From NCBI GenBank assembly GCA_028697145.1, contig JAQVFR010000033.1:1-42375 (forward strand): DNA of 42,375 nt. Reading direction: 5' to 3'. The notes under the pieces were generated by a model. It was not told the DNA's origin. It made no database searches and was given only the letters and a program-made list of their open reading frames with translations. Positions 25,342 through 34,221 of the stretch are shown one piece after another; position 1 is the stretch's first letter; every line of letters begins with the position of its first letter. The stretch comes from Actinomycetota bacterium (GTDB lineage: Bacteria > Actinomycetota > Geothermincolia > Geothermincolales > RBG-13-55-18). Both the position numbers and the translations under genes were made by a program.

Positions 25342-26787
25342 TTACTTAGACTCGTCCCACATGCAGTCCAGTTCCTCCAGGGACATCTTGTGCATGTCGA
25401 GGCCGCCGTCGTCGCATTTCTTTTCCATGTCGCGGAAGCGCCGTTCGAACTTCCGCGCCGACCTGCGCAGCGCGACCTCCGGGTCCACGCCGTAATGGCG
25501 GCACACGTTGACCAGGGTGAAGAGCATATCCCCCAGCTCCTCCTCGAGGTCCCCGCCCGGGCTTCCGCGCAGCGCCTCCTCGATCTCCCGCAGCTCCTCC
25601 TCGAGCTTGGGCAGGACGTCCTCCGCCGCCGCCCAGTCGAAGCCCACGCGGGCGGCGCGGTTCTGCAGCTTGTAGGCGTGGATGAGCGCGGGCAGGCCCT
25701 CGGCCAGGCCGTCCAGCACGGACGGCTCCCCCCTCTCCTCCGCCTTGATCTTCTCCCAGCGGGCGATGACCTCCTCGGGGGTGTCCAGTTTCACCTCGCC
25801 GAAGACATGGGGGTGGCGGCGCAGCAGCTTGGCGATGATGAGGCGCAGGGAATCGCGCACGTCGAAGTATCCTTCCTCGGAGCCGATCTGGCCGTGCAGC
25901 ACCACCTGCAGCATGAGGTCGCCCAGCTCCTCGCAGAGGTGGTCCCAGTCCGTGTGGCGGATGGCGTCCACCGCCTCGTGCGCCTCCTCCACCATGTGGC
26001 GGGCCAGCGATGCGTGGGTCTGCTTGCGGTCCCAGGGGCACCCGCCGGGACCCCGCAGGCGCGCGATGATGTCCAGCAGGCGCTGGAAGTCGTATATCCC
26101 CTCCTCCGGCAGGGCGGGAAGGTAAATGGTGGTGAGGTGGTCGAAGCGCTCCCCCCGGTCCAGGTCCTCCAGGGTGACTTCCTCCACCCGCTGCTGCGGC
26201 GTGCCCGCCGCGCCCACCACGCGAAGGACGTGTTCGGGGGGGTACACCTCCAGCAGCGACAGCTTGGCCTCCGAGGCCTTGAGGCGGGAGTCCACCTGGG
26301 AGAGCAGGGTATCCACGCGCGGGTCGAGCATGCCGTAGCCCCTCTCCAGCAGGCGGTCGGCGTCCACCATGAGCACGCCCTCCACGGCGTCCAGCCCCAG
26401 CGCGGCGAGGACGGCGTCGCAGAAGCTCACCGCCCCGTGCACGCGCACCTCCAGGTCCTCACGCAGGAGCAGTTGCACCGTGCGCTCGGCCATCATGGCG
26501 AAGCCGGGAACGGCGTAGTAAGCCTCGCCGCGCGCGCGCGCTTCCTCCGCCACCTCGCCCGCGATAGCGGCGTAGACCTCCTCCATGGAGCCTCCCTTAT
26601 CGTAGTGGCGGTCGAGGGGGCGGAACCTCACGCCTCGCGCCCGCAGTTCGGGCACGCACGGGTGGCGCTCCGTGCGCAGCAGCACCTCGCCCGCCTCCTC
26701 CAGAAGGAGCACGGTCTCCAGGGTGACCAGGCCGATGGGCCCCGGCCCCAGCCCCAGCACGTGCACCACCGGTCTTTCCTCGCTCAT
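25342..26787 (-). CDS. mazG: Tetrapyrrole-methylase-like/MazG fusion NTP pyrophosphohydrolase
   Basis: 481 residues in the YabN arrangement. Residues 1 to about 220 are a TP-methylase-like domain (VHVLGLGPGPIGLVTLETVL). Residues from about 235 hold a MazG domain with GGCPWDRKQTHASLARHMVE and the magnesium motif EEAHE ... EELGD. A second, shorter MazG unit follows (LEEELREIEEAL ... EEELGDMLF). MazG hydrolyses NTPs, including aberrant ones, to NMP and pyrophosphate in the cytoplasm. The methylase half has unknown substrate in this family. Bacillus yabN lies in the same neighbourhood downstream of mfd, supporting the call. The stop codon TAA is followed directly by a GGGTC-type repeat end. Confidence 0.93.
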   Translation of the reverse strand: MSEERPVVHVLGLGPGPIGLVTLETVLLLEEAGEVLLRTERHPCVPELRARGVRFRPLDRHYDKGGSMEEVYAAIAGEVAEEARARGEAYYAVPGFAMMAERTVQLLLREDLEVRVHGAVSFCDAVLAALGLDAVEGVLMVDADRLLERGYGMLDPRVDTLLSQVDSRLKASEAKLSLLEVYPPEHVLRVVGAAGTPQQRVEEVTLEDLDRGERFDHLTTIYLPALPEEGIYDFQRLLDIIARLRGPGGCPWDRKQTHASLARHMVEEAHEAVDAIRHTDWDHLCEELGDLMLQVVLHGQIGSEEGYFDVRDSLRLIIAKLLRRHPHVFGEVKLDTPEEVIARWEKIKAEERGEPSVLDGLAEGLPALIHAYKLQNRAARVGFDWAAAEDVLPKLEEELREIEEALRGSPGGDLEEELGDMLFTLVNVCRHYGVDPEVALRRSARKFERRFRDMEKKCDDGGLDMHKMSLEELDCMWDESK

Positions 26788-26829
26788 GTGCTTACCTTTC
26801 TCGGTCCTCTACATTTTATCAGCACGCCG

Positions 26830-26933
26830 CTTCCTTGCCCGGCGCCTCAGGCACGAGGCGAGGCTTGACCCCAAGGCCTCACTTCCTTGCCCGGCGCCTC
26901 AGGCACGAGGCGAGGCTTGACCCCAAGGCCTCA
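26830..26933 (-). repeat. Exact 52-bp tandem duplication (family 2) overlapping the mfd 3' end
   Basis: Units 26830-26881 and 26882-26933 are identical. Read on the minus strand each contains GGGGTCAAGCCTCGCC and a hairpin CGCCTC-GTGCCT-GAGGCG. The second unit supplies the mfd stop codon (26901..26899). A related copy is at 37250. The 26788-26829 remainder is a short spacer. Confidence 0.9.
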
Positions 26934-29900
26934 GAAGGCTGGTGAGCTTTTCCAGGTATTCGCGGCCGCGCGCCGGCCACGATCCCTTCTCGAAGTGGAG
27001 GACCAGCTCCTGCAGGGACTTGCGGTAGTGGGCCGCGAGCCAGGGGCGCCCTTCGCCGCCAGCCGCCGCGGTGAGCGCCTCCGCCCTCGCCGCTCCCTCC
27101 GGGCCCAGGCGCAGCACCACGTCGTCGCCGTCGCGGCCCACCTCCCTCACCCCCGCGGTCCGGCAAGCCAGGCGCAGGCGCGCCACCCCGAAGAGGTTCT
27201 CCGTCTCCGCGGGGAGCGGGCCGTAGCGGTCGCGCGCCTCCTCCTCCAGCTCCGCGATCTCCTCCCCTCTCCCCGCCTCGGACAGGCGCCGGTACAGCTC
27301 TATGCGCCGCGAGGTGCGGGACACGTACTCCTGGGGGATGAAGGCGCGCAGGGGCAGGTCGATGGTGACCTCGGAGGTGCGGGGGCGGCTCACCCCGCGC
27401 AGCTCGTCCACCGCCTCCGCCAGCATGCGGCAGTAAAGCTCGAAGCCCACCGCCTCCACGTGGCCGTGCTGCTCCGCCCCCAGGAGGTTGCCCGCCCCCC
27501 TGATCTCCAGGTCCTTCATGGCCACGCGCAGCCCCGAGCCCAGCTCGCTGAAGTCGCGGATGACCTTGAGCCGCTGCAGCGCCCCATCGGTCATGTAACC
27601 TCCCTCGCGGAAGAGGAAGAAGGCGTAGGCCTGGCGGTTTCCCCTGCCTATCCTCCCCCGCAGGTGATAGAGCTGCGACAGGCCCAGGTTCTCCGCCGCG
27701 TCCACGATGAGGGTGTTTACGTTGGGGATGTCCAGGCCGGACTCCACGATGGTGGTGCACACCAGAACGTCGGCGCGGCCTGCGATGAAGTCGTCCATCA
27801 CCGCCGCCAGCCTGCCCTCCTTCATCTGGCCGTGCCCCACCGCCACCCTGGCCTCGGGCACCAGCTCGCGCACCCGCCTGGCCGCGCGCTCGATGGTGCG
27901 CACGCGGTTGTGCACGAAGAAGACCTGCCCCTCGCGGGCCAGCTCACGGCGGATGGCCTCGCGCACCAGTTCCTCGTCGTATGGCCCCACCGAGGTGATC
28001 ACGGCGTAGCGCTCCTCGATGGGGGTGTCGATGATGCTGAGGTCCCGGATGCCCGATAGGGACATCTGCAGGGTACGCGGGATGGGGGTGGCGGTGAGGG
28101 TGAGCACGTCCACCCTGCGCCGCAGGGCCTTGAGGCGCTCCTTCTGGGCCACCCCGAAGCGGTGCTCCTCGTCCACGATGACCAGGCCCAGGTCGGCCGG
28201 CCTGACGTCGTCCTGCAGCAGGCGGTGGGTGCCGATGACCACGTCCACCTCGCCCGTCGCCAGCTTCTCCAGCACCTCTTTCTGCTCCGCGGCAGAGCGG
28301 AAGCGCGACAGGCTCTCCAGGCGTACCGGGAAGGCGGCGAAGCGTTCCGCGAAGGTTCGCTGATGCTGCTGTGCCAGCACCGTGGTGGGCACGAGCACCA
28401 CCACCTGCTTGCCGTCCATGACCGCCTTGAAGGCCGCGCGCACCGCCACCTCCGTCTTCCCGAAGCCCACGTCGCCGTAGACCAGGCGGTCCATGGGCAC
28501 GGGCTTCTCCATGTCCCCCTTCACCTCGCGGATGGCCCGCTCCTGGTCCGGGGTTTCCGCGAAGGGGAAAGACCCCTCCAGGTCGCGCTGCCAGGGATCG
28601 TCGGGGCCGAAGGCGTGACCCTCCCCCGCCATGCGGTCGGCATACAGCTTGAGCAGGTCGAAGGCCATCTCCTTCACCGCGGAACGGGCGCGGCGCTTGA
28701 CGCGGCGCCAGTGGTGGCTGGAGAGGTGGTGAACCGCCGGCTTCTCGGCCCCCACGTAACGGTGCACGAGATCTATGCGGTCCGTGGGCACGTAAAGGGC
28801 GTCCGCGCCGGCATAACGCAGCATCAGGTATTCCCGCACCGCCCCGTCCACCTCGCGTTCCACCAGGCCGCCGTAGACGGCGATGCCGTGGTTGACGTGC
28901 ACCACGTAATCGCCCTCGGCGAGGTCCCACCATCCCTCCACGGGGCGGCCACCGGACGCCTCGGAGGGCGCGGGGCGCATCCGCATCCTTCCGAAGATGT
29001 CTCCCTCCGTGAACAGGGCCTTCTTCCTCTCGGGGAGCTTGAAACCCCTCGGCCAGCTGCCCCTGCTCAGCTGCGCTCCTCCGCAGCGGCCGGGGCCCTC
29101 CAGGGTGACGCTCACCCCCTCGTCCACGAGTATCTCGCGCAGCCGCTCCATGCGGCCCTCCGTTTCCACCAGGAGTGATACCTCCCACCCGCCACCTGCA
29201 AGGTCCTTGAGGTCGGCGAGGAAGTGGCCGGGGCGGCCGTGGTATTCGGATACCCCCGAGCTGGGCAGGGAAGCCGAGGGGTGCAGGGCCATGGGGTCCA
29301 GCTCGACGGCGGAGAGGCCCCTGCTCCTCGCCTCCTCCGCCGGGTTCGCCTCCTCGTCCAGCGAGCGCACTTTCTCCATCACCTGCAGGGGCTGCATCAC
29401 CGCGAGGACGGTGTCCCCCCGCGCCAGGTCCAGGAGCCTCCTGCCGCCGCCCCCCTCGGGCGGCGCCACCGGGTATATCTCCACCTCCCCGCGCGCCTCT
29501 CCCGAGCGCTGGTCCACGGGGCTGAAGTGGCGTATCCTCTCCACCCTGTCCCCGAAGAACTCAATGCGCACGGGGCGCGGCCAGCCGGGATCGAAGACGT
29601 CCAGGATGCCGCCGCGCACCGAGAACTGTCCCGCCCCCTCCACCAGGTATTCCCTCACGTAGCCCATCTCCGCCAGGCGCCGCGCCGCGGCCTCCATGTC
29701 CCCCTCCTCTTCCACGCTGAAGACCAGGGGCGAGAAGGCCTCCTCACCGTACGGGAAGGACTGCGAGAGGGCACGTGCCTCGCATACCACCACGACATGA
29801 CCGCCCTCGGCCAGTGAGCGCAAGGCGCGGGAGCGCAGGGCCACCGCCTCCGGGTCCTCCCCGTGCTCGCCGGCGATGACCAGCTCGCGGAAGGGGAGCG

Positions 29901-30144
29901 GCCGCACCTCGTCGCGTCCCAGGAGGCGCGCCAGCATGAGCGACATCTCCTCCTCTGCCGCCCTTCCCGGCACCACCGCGAGCAGCGTCCCCTCAACGGA
30001 GCGGTAGAGCGAGGCGACCAGGAAGGCGTGCAGCTCCTCCTCGGCCTTCACCGCGTAGTATCCTCCCCGCCCGGCTGCCAGCTCCGGCGGCCAGGCGCCC
30101 AGGCATTCCTCTATCGTCTTCTCCATCTCCCGCAGGATGTCCAT
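26899..30144 (-). CDS. mfd: Transcription-repair coupling factor
   Basis: 1081 residues from ATG 30144 ([20 protein letters not shown]) with AAGGAG six bases upstream; longer frames upstream look non-coding. The domains follow family order. UvrB-like N-terminal region with [23 protein letters not shown]-polymerase interaction domain with [20 protein letters not shown] and [15 protein letters not shown]. RecG-like motor with [24 protein letters not shown] and [18 protein letters not shown]-terminal domain with [20 protein letters not shown]-like sequence. Mfd displaces stalled RNA polymerase at lesions and recruits UvrA. It is slightly shorter than the usual 1150. The last ten residues ([10 protein letters not shown]) are encoded by the family 2 repeat, so the native C-terminus has been replaced. 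Confidence 0.96.
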   Translation of the reverse strand: MDILREMEKTIEECLGAWPPELAAGRGGYYAVKAEEELHAFLVASLYRSVEGTLLAVVPGRAAEEEMSLMLARLLGRDEVRPLPFRELVIAGEHGEDPEAVALRSRALRSLAEGGHVVVVCEARALSQSFPYGEEAFSPLVFSVEEEGDMEAAARRLAEMGYVREYLVEGAGQFSVRGGILDVFDPGWPRPVRIEFFGDRVERIRHFSPVDQRSGEARGEVEIYPVAPPEGGGGRRLLDLARGDTVLAVMQPLQVMEKVRSLDEEANPAEEARSRGLSAVELDPMALHPSASLPSSGVSEYHGRPGHFLADLKDLAGGGWEVSLLVETEGRMERLREILVDEGVSVTLEGPGRCGGAQLSRGSWPRGFKLPERKKALFTEGDIFGRMRMRPAPSEASGGRPVEGWWDLAEGDYVVHVNHGIAVYGGLVEREVDGAVREYLMLRYAGADALYVPTDRIDLVHRYVGAEKPAVHHLSSHHWRRVKRRARSAVKEMAFDLLKLYADRMAGEGHAFGPDDPWQRDLEGSFPFAETPDQERAIREVKGDMEKPVPMDRLVYGDVGFGKTEVAVRAAFKAVMDGKQVVVLVPTTVLAQQHQRTFAERFAAFPVRLESLSRFRSAAEQKEVLEKLATGEVDVVIGTHRLLQDDVRPADLGLVIVDEEHRFGVAQKERLKALRRRVDVLTLTATPIPRTLQMSLSGIRDLSIIDTPIEERYAVITSVGPYDEELVREAIRRELAREGQVFFVHNRVRTIERAARRVRELVPEARVAVGHGQMKEGRLAAVMDDFIAGRADVLVCTTIVESGLDIPNVNTLIVDAAENLGLSQLYHLRGRIGRGNRQAYAFFLFREGGYMTDGALQRLKVIRDFSELGSGLRVAMKDLEIRGAGNLLGAEQHGHVEAVGFELYCRMLAEAVDELRGVSRPRTSEVTIDLPLRAFIPQEYVSRTSRRIELYRRLSEAGRGEEIAELEEEARDRYGPLPAETENLFGVARLRLACRTAGVREVGRDGDDVVLRLGPEGAARAEALTAAAGGEGRPWLAAHYRKSLQELVLHFEKGSWPARGREYLEKLTSLLRPWGQASPRA

Positions 30145-30436
30145 GTCTCTCCTTGCTGTGTGTACGCCGAACGGGCCTCGATGCGCAGCACCCAGGCCTC
30201 CCTTAATGATACCATCCTCGCCCCGTTCCATAATCCGCCCGTCTGCCCTCCCACACTCGTCCCCTAACCCGCACGTCTGTCCACTCCCCTTCGCGGTTTG
30301 CATCGCGAAAGCGATTGCGCCGCCCGTAGGGCGCCGCAACAGTGTCCAGCGCCGTGACGCGTCCGCGCGGCAGGGCCTGGCACGCATACGTCTGCGCTGG
30401 CACGAATGTGGAGGGGTGGCCCTATGTGGAGAACAG

Positions 30437-30450
30437 AGGGCTGACCCCCT
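30437..30450 (-). repeat. Short GGGGTCAGCCCT element next to the rplY promoter
   Basis: Minus-strand AGGGGGTCAGCCCT matches the first bases of the family 1 repeat but lacks its hairpin. It lies immediately 5' of the rplY -35 box. The whole 30145-30534 gap (390 bp, divergent mfd and rplY) holds this element, the promoter and a leader hairpin but no gene. Confidence 0.4.
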
Positions 30451-30451
30451 G

Positions 30452-30480
30452 TTGCTACCCCGATGGCATTTCCCTATAAT
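30452..30480 (+). promoter_or_regulatory. Sigma-A-type promoter for rplY
   Basis: TTGCTA (30452-30457), a 17-base spacer and a perfect TATAAT (30475-30480). Transcription would start near 30487, leaving a leader of about 48 bases. In Bacillus the homologous ctc gene is sigma-B dependent; no sigma-B-like boxes were seen here. Confidence 0.65.
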
Positions 30481-30493
30481 TGTTTAGTTGGAC

Positions 30494-30511
30494 CAGCCCG
30501 GGAGCGGGCTG
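30494..30511 (+). promoter_or_regulatory. Hairpin in the rplY 5' leader
   Basis: CAGCCCG-GGAG-CGGGCTG forms a perfect 7-bp stem, followed by an A/G-rich stretch (GAAAAAGGAAGAAGAGG) containing the ribosome binding site. It could be a messenger-stabilising stem or an autoregulatory site mimicking the 5S rRNA target of bL25. This is speculative. Confidence 0.4.
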
Positions 30512-30534
30512 AAAAAGGAAGAAGAGGTGACTAG

Positions 30535-31206
30535 ATGCAAGCGGAACTGGTTGTCGCCCCCCGCGAGGAGAAGGGCAAAGAGGCGGCTAAGAAAATGAGG
30601 CATGACGGACGGATTCCGGCCGTGCTCTACGGACATGGATTCGATACCATTCTCATATCCCTTGACGAGAGGTCGTTCAAGTCCCTGCTGCGCAAGGAGA
30701 AGGGCCTGCACGGGCTCCTCAACCTCAAGGTGGAGGGGGACAAGGAGGGCACGCACACGGTGGTGGTGAAGGAACTGCAGCGCGATCCCATCAAGGACCA
30801 CATCCTCCACGTGGACTTCCAGAAGATACGCAAAGGCGAGGAACTGCAGGCCGAGGTGGCCCTGCACTTCACGGGTGAGCCGGTGGGGGTCAAGGCAGGG
30901 GGCATCCTGCAGCACTACCTCTACAGCGTGACCGTGGCATGCCTGCCCAAGGACCTGCCGGAATATATCGAGTTGGATATCTCCGGCCTCGATCTCAAGG
31001 AGAACATGAGGATCAGCGACCTCCCCGCCATCGAGGGCGTTAGATATATCCACAGCCCCGAGGAGATCGTAACGGCGGTCGCCCCCAAGCGCGTGCGCGA
31101 GGAGGTACCGGAGGCCGAGGAACTCTTCGAGGAAGGCGTGCCGGAGGAGGGTGCGCCCGCGGAGGCGGCGGAAGGCGGGGCTCCCTCCGGGGAAGAAACG
31201 GAATAA
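30535..31206 (+). CDS. rplY: Ribosomal protein bL25, CTC form
   Basis: 223 residues, the long two-domain CTC/TL5 form rather than the 94-residue E. coli L25. The N-terminal 5S-rRNA-binding domain (about 1-95) shows KMRHDGRIPAVLYGHG and VKELQRDPIKDHILHVDFQK. The C-terminal beta domain (about 100-180) shows VALHFTGEPVGVKAGGILQH and ENMRISDLPAIEGVRYI. An acidic tail (PEAEELFEEGVPEEG) closes it. It binds 5S rRNA in the central protuberance of the 50S subunit. It is followed by pth 63 bp downstream on the same strand, as in Bacillus (ctc-spoVC). Confidence 0.95.
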   Translation: MQAELVVAPREEKGKEAAKKMRHDGRIPAVLYGHGFDTILISLDERSFKSLLRKEKGLHGLLNLKVEGDKEGTHTVVVKELQRDPIKDHILHVDFQKIRKGEELQAEVALHFTGEPVGVKAGGILQHYLYSVTVACLPKDLPEYIELDISGLDLKENMRISDLPAIEGVRYIHSPEEIVTAVAPKRVREEVPEAEELFEEGVPEEGAPAEAAEGGAPSGEETE

Positions 31207-31231
31207 TCGCATCGAAGCGCATGTTCAACGG

Positions 31232-31248
31232 GGGCGGGAAAACCGCCC
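31232..31248 (+). promoter_or_regulatory. GC hairpin between rplY and pth
   Basis: GGGCGG-GAAAA-CCGCCC, followed by TCGTCTTC. The U-tract is too poor for a full terminator, so it may attenuate or protect the transcript between the two genes. Confidence 0.4.
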
Positions 31249-31269
31249 TCGTCTTCATGGGGAGGTCAC

Positions 31270-31824
31270 ATGTTCCTGATCCTGGGCCTGGGAAACCCGG
31301 GAGAGCATTACCGCAGGACCCGGCACAACGCCGGATTCTGGGCGGTGGAGGAACTGGCCCGCAAGCACGGCGCCGCCCTCAAGCCCAAGAAGGGCTACGA
31401 TCTGGCGGAGGTAAGGTTCTATACCGAGGGCGCCTACCTGGCACGCCCACTCACGTACATGAACCTCAGCGGTAAGGCGGCGCGCAAGCTGCGCCGCAAG
31501 CTCAAGGTGGCGCCCGCGTCCATCCTGGTAATCCACGATGACATCGACCTCAAGGAAGGCGTCATACGCATCAGGAAGGGCGGCTCGTCGGGGGGCCACC
31601 TGGGAGTGCAGTCGCTCATCGACAACCTCGGGACGGCGGACTTTCCCCGCATCCGCGTCGGAGTGGGGCGCCCCCCCGGCGGCATGGACCCCGCCAAATA
31701 CGTGCTCACGGAGATGAAGGGGCCCGAGTTGGAGGATTTCCTTTCCTGGTGCGAAAAGGCGGCGTCGGCGGCCGAAGCCGTGGTCATGGACGGCCTGGAA
31801 ACAGCCATGAACCTCTTCAACTGA
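31270..31824 (+). CDS. pth: Peptidyl-tRNA hydrolase
   Basis: 184 residues, GGAGG four bases before ATG. Family motifs are in place: LILGLGNPGEHYRRTRHNAG with the catalytic His (HNAG, about residue 19), the tRNA-contact PLTYMNLSGKA, and the catalytic Asp region LVIHDDIDLKEG, then GGSSGGHLGVQSLIDNLGT. The enzyme frees tRNA from peptidyl-tRNA dropped by ribosomes. The 221 bp after it (31825-32045) contains no gene I can support. It ends with a CCTCC-CGCGG-GGAGG hairpin near 32000 just ahead of the lipoprotein gene. Confidence 0.96.
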   Translation: MFLILGLGNPGEHYRRTRHNAGFWAVEELARKHGAALKPKKGYDLAEVRFYTEGAYLARPLTYMNLSGKAARKLRRKLKVAPASILVIHDDIDLKEGVIRIRKGGSSGGHLGVQSLIDNLGTADFPRIRVGVGRPPGGMDPAKYVLTEMKGPELEDFLSWCEKAASAAEAVVMDGLETAMNLFN

Positions 31825-32045
31825 CCCGCTCGGGTGTGCCCGTGTCCGTATCCGGATCTCTCGCCGGGACAACGTCCGCCCGTACCGCCGTCGCCGGCCC
31901 CGGCATTGGAACACGGCCGGGACGTCAAGGCAAGAAGGTGCCGGTCTGTAACATAAGTCCCTCCCCGGCATCGTAATGCCTGTAAGGGAGCCTCGTCCTC
32001 CCGCGGGGAGGAATAAAAGCGGCGCAAAGAGAAGAAACGACGGAG

Positions 32046-32624
32046 ATGAGAACAGCGAAGGTATCGATGGTCGTGACGGCCCTGCTCGTGCTGGCCGCCC
32101 TGGTCCTGCCTGGCTGCGGCAATGCCGAGGCCAGGGGCAGGGTCGAAGAGGCGGTGGGGATCATCGCCTCCACACAGCCCGGACTCGAGGACCTGCTGGA
32201 GCTGAACGAACGCCTGAACACCCTTGGCACCCGCTTCTCCAACGTGGACGACACCATAGCCGAGGGGAAGTCGCTGGCGGAGTTGGCCCTCCTCGACGTG
32301 GAGGAGCTGGAGGCCCTCTACGCCCGGGCAGCCGACATCCTGCGGGAGATCGCGTACATGGGAGGGGCAGGCGATTACGCCACGTACGCCCGCCTGGCCC
32401 TGGACGCGGTGGAAACCGAGCTGGAGGCCCTGGAGATGAACCGACGGCTTCTCACCGCCGTATGGGATATGCTGGACGTTCTGCCCCTCGCCGAAAGCCG
32501 GGAACAGCTCGACTATTACGCGGACGAGATAGACCGCCTCACCGGCGAGGTGTCCGGCCTCTTGAGGCGGGGGGCGGAGGCGGCCGCGGAAGCCGATGAT
32601 TATTACCGGGAGAAGGGCCTATGA
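32046..32624 (+). CDS. Small lipoprotein of unknown function, first of a pair
   Basis: 192 residues. The signal peptide (MRTAKVSMVVTALLVLAALV) ends in a lipobox LPGC with Cys24. The mature part is almost wholly helical and acidic (GLEDLLELNERLNTLG, LLDVEELEALYARAADILRE) with heptad-like spacing, suggesting a helical bundle or coiled coil outside the membrane. I do not recognise a family. Its stop overlaps the next lipoprotein start (ATGA), so the two are co-translated and may form a complex. In Bacillus nothing of this kind lies between pth and prs, so it is an insertion in a conserved block. Confidence 0.8.
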   Translation: MRTAKVSMVVTALLVLAALVLPGCGNAEARGRVEEAVGIIASTQPGLEDLLELNERLNTLGTRFSNVDDTIAEGKSLAELALLDVEELEALYARAADILREIAYMGGAGDYATYARLALDAVETELEALEMNRRLLTAVWDMLDVLPLAESREQLDYYADEIDRLTGEVSGLLRRGAEAAAEADDYYREKGL

Positions 32625-33250
32625 GAGGCTTTCCCGCATCCCCTCCCGCTCATGGGGCCCGTGACGCGATAAGAAAGGCCGCGGCCGGGAGGATGACGCT
32701 CGCGCTCGGCCTGCTCTTTGCGCTGCTTTTCTCCGCCGCCATCTCCGGCTGCGGCTCCAGCGCCCGCGCCTACGCGCTGGAGGCAAGGTCGGCCTACATC
32801 AGCGCCCGCGCCGTCCTGGTGGGCGTCGAGGAGTTCCCCTCCCGCATGGAGGAGCTGCTGCGCTCGGCGGACATCGCCGCCGTTTCCGGCGATGCCTCCG
32901 GACTCATCGCCGACGCCCGCGCCCTTCTTCCCGCCGCCTCCTCCGCCTTCCGCACCGCGAGGGAGAAGGCCGAGCTGCTCGGGGGCGAGGGCAACGAGAA
33001 GTTCGCCCCCTACGCCGACATGCTCCTCGAGCTCATCGCCCTGAACGAGGAGGTGACCGCCGCCCATACCGAGTTGATCGGCCTCTCGAACACGGTGCTG
33101 GGCGGGCTTCCCTACTCCGAGGACCCCGCGTCTCTCATGCCCACCCTGACCTACATGGACGAGGTCGCCGCGCGCATCATGGAGTTGAAGGAGAGCATCG
33201 GCCGGCTGGAGGAGGAAACGGAGGCACTCTACCGGGATATCACCGGCTAG
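32621..33250 (+). CDS. Small lipoprotein of unknown function, second of a pair
   Basis: 209 residues, ATG overlapping the preceding stop, with AGAAGGG upstream. A 24-residue basic leader precedes the hydrophobic core (MTLALGLLFALLFSAAISGC) with lipobox Cys44; an in-frame ATG at residue 25 is an alternative start. The mature part is helical (AYALEARSAYISARAVLVGV, ARIMELKESIGRLEEETEAL), in general build like its partner though not obviously homologous by eye. It is convergent with prs, five bases between stops. Confidence 0.8.
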   Translation: MRGFPASPPAHGARDAIRKAAAGRMTLALGLLFALLFSAAISGCGSSARAYALEARSAYISARAVLVGVEEFPSRMEELLRSADIAAVSGDASGLIADARALLPAASSAFRTAREKAELLGGEGNEKFAPYADMLLELIALNEEVTAAHTELIGLSNTVLGGLPYSEDPASLMPTLTYMDEVAARIMELKESIGRLEEETEALYRDITG

Positions 33251-33255
33251 CCGCC

Positions 33256-34221
33256 CTACGGCATGTTGTCGCCGCCGAAAAGCTCGCTCACCGATTCATC
33301 CTTGAACACGCTGGCGATGGTGTTGGCGAAGATGGAGGCGATGGAGAGCACCTCCACCTTTTCGCTGAGGCGCTCCTCGGGTATGGGGAGGGTGTCGGTG
33401 ACCACGACCTTCTTCAGCGGGCTCGCGTCCAGCCTCTCCTTCGCCGGCCCGGAGAAAACGCCGTGGGTGGCGCAGGCGTAGACCTCCGCGGCCCCCGCTT
33501 TGATCAGCGCATCCGACGACGTGACCAGGGTGCCCGCGGTGTCGATCATGTCGTCCACCAGCACCGCCGTCTTCCCCTCCACCTCGCCGATGACGTGCAG
33601 CACCTCGGCCTGATTGTGGCCGGGGCGGCGCTTGTGCAGGATGGCCATGGGGACGCCAAGGTAGTCGGTGTACTTGTCGGCCATCTTCACCCGACCGGCG
33701 TCGGGCGAGACGATTACCAGGTCCTGGAAGTTCTGTCGGGAAATATGTGAGGCCAGCAGGGGCACGGCGGTGAGGTGGTCCATGGGGCCCGAGAAGAACC
33801 CCTGGATCTGCCCGGCGTGCAGGTCCATGGTGAGCACGCGGTCGGCCCCCGCTACCGCGAGCAGGTCCGCGACGAGGCGGGCGCTGATGGGCTCGCGCGC
33901 CAGGGTCTTCTTGTCCTGCCGCGAGTAGCCGTAATATGGCACCACCGCCGAGATGCGCTTGGCCGAGGCCCTCTCCAGGGCGTCGATCATGAGCAGCAGC
34001 TCCATGATGTTCCGGTTGATGGGCTCGGAGCAGGTCTGAACGACGAAGGCGTCGCAGCCGCGCACGCTGTCCTCGTACCTCACGTAAAGTTCGCCGTTGC
34101 TGAAGGTCTTGAGGTCCACCTTGCCCAGGCTTATGCCCAGGTGTCCCGCTATCTGCCGGCCGAGTTCGGGATAGGACCTCCCGCTGAAGATCATGAGCTT
34201 TTTGCGCGTTACCTCCTTCAA
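33256..34221 (-). CDS. prs: Ribose-phosphate pyrophosphokinase
   Basis: 321 residues, class I length. Motifs: KTFSNGELYVRYEDSVRG near the N-terminus, ATP-loop region VPYYGYSRQDKKTLAREPIS, metal-binding VLTMDLHAGQIQGFF, and the PRPP loop VLVDDMIDTAGT. It makes PRPP from ribose-5-phosphate and ATP for nucleotide, His and Trp synthesis. Its start overlaps the glmU stop as ATGA, so it is the second gene of a glmU-prs operon like that in Bacillus. Confidence 0.97.
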   Translation of the reverse strand: MKEVTRKKLMIFSGRSYPELGRQIAGHLGISLGKVDLKTFSNGELYVRYEDSVRGCDAFVVQTCSEPINRNIMELLLMIDALERASAKRISAVVPYYGYSRQDKKTLAREPISARLVADLLAVAGADRVLTMDLHAGQIQGFFSGPMDHLTAVPLLASHISRQNFQDLVIVSPDAGRVKMADKYTDYLGVPMAILHKRRPGHNQAEVLHVIGEVEGKTAVLVDDMIDTAGTLVTSSDALIKAGAAEVYACATHGVFSGPAKERLDASPLKKVVVTDTLPIPEERLSEKVEVLSIASIFANTIASVFKDESVSELFGGDNMP

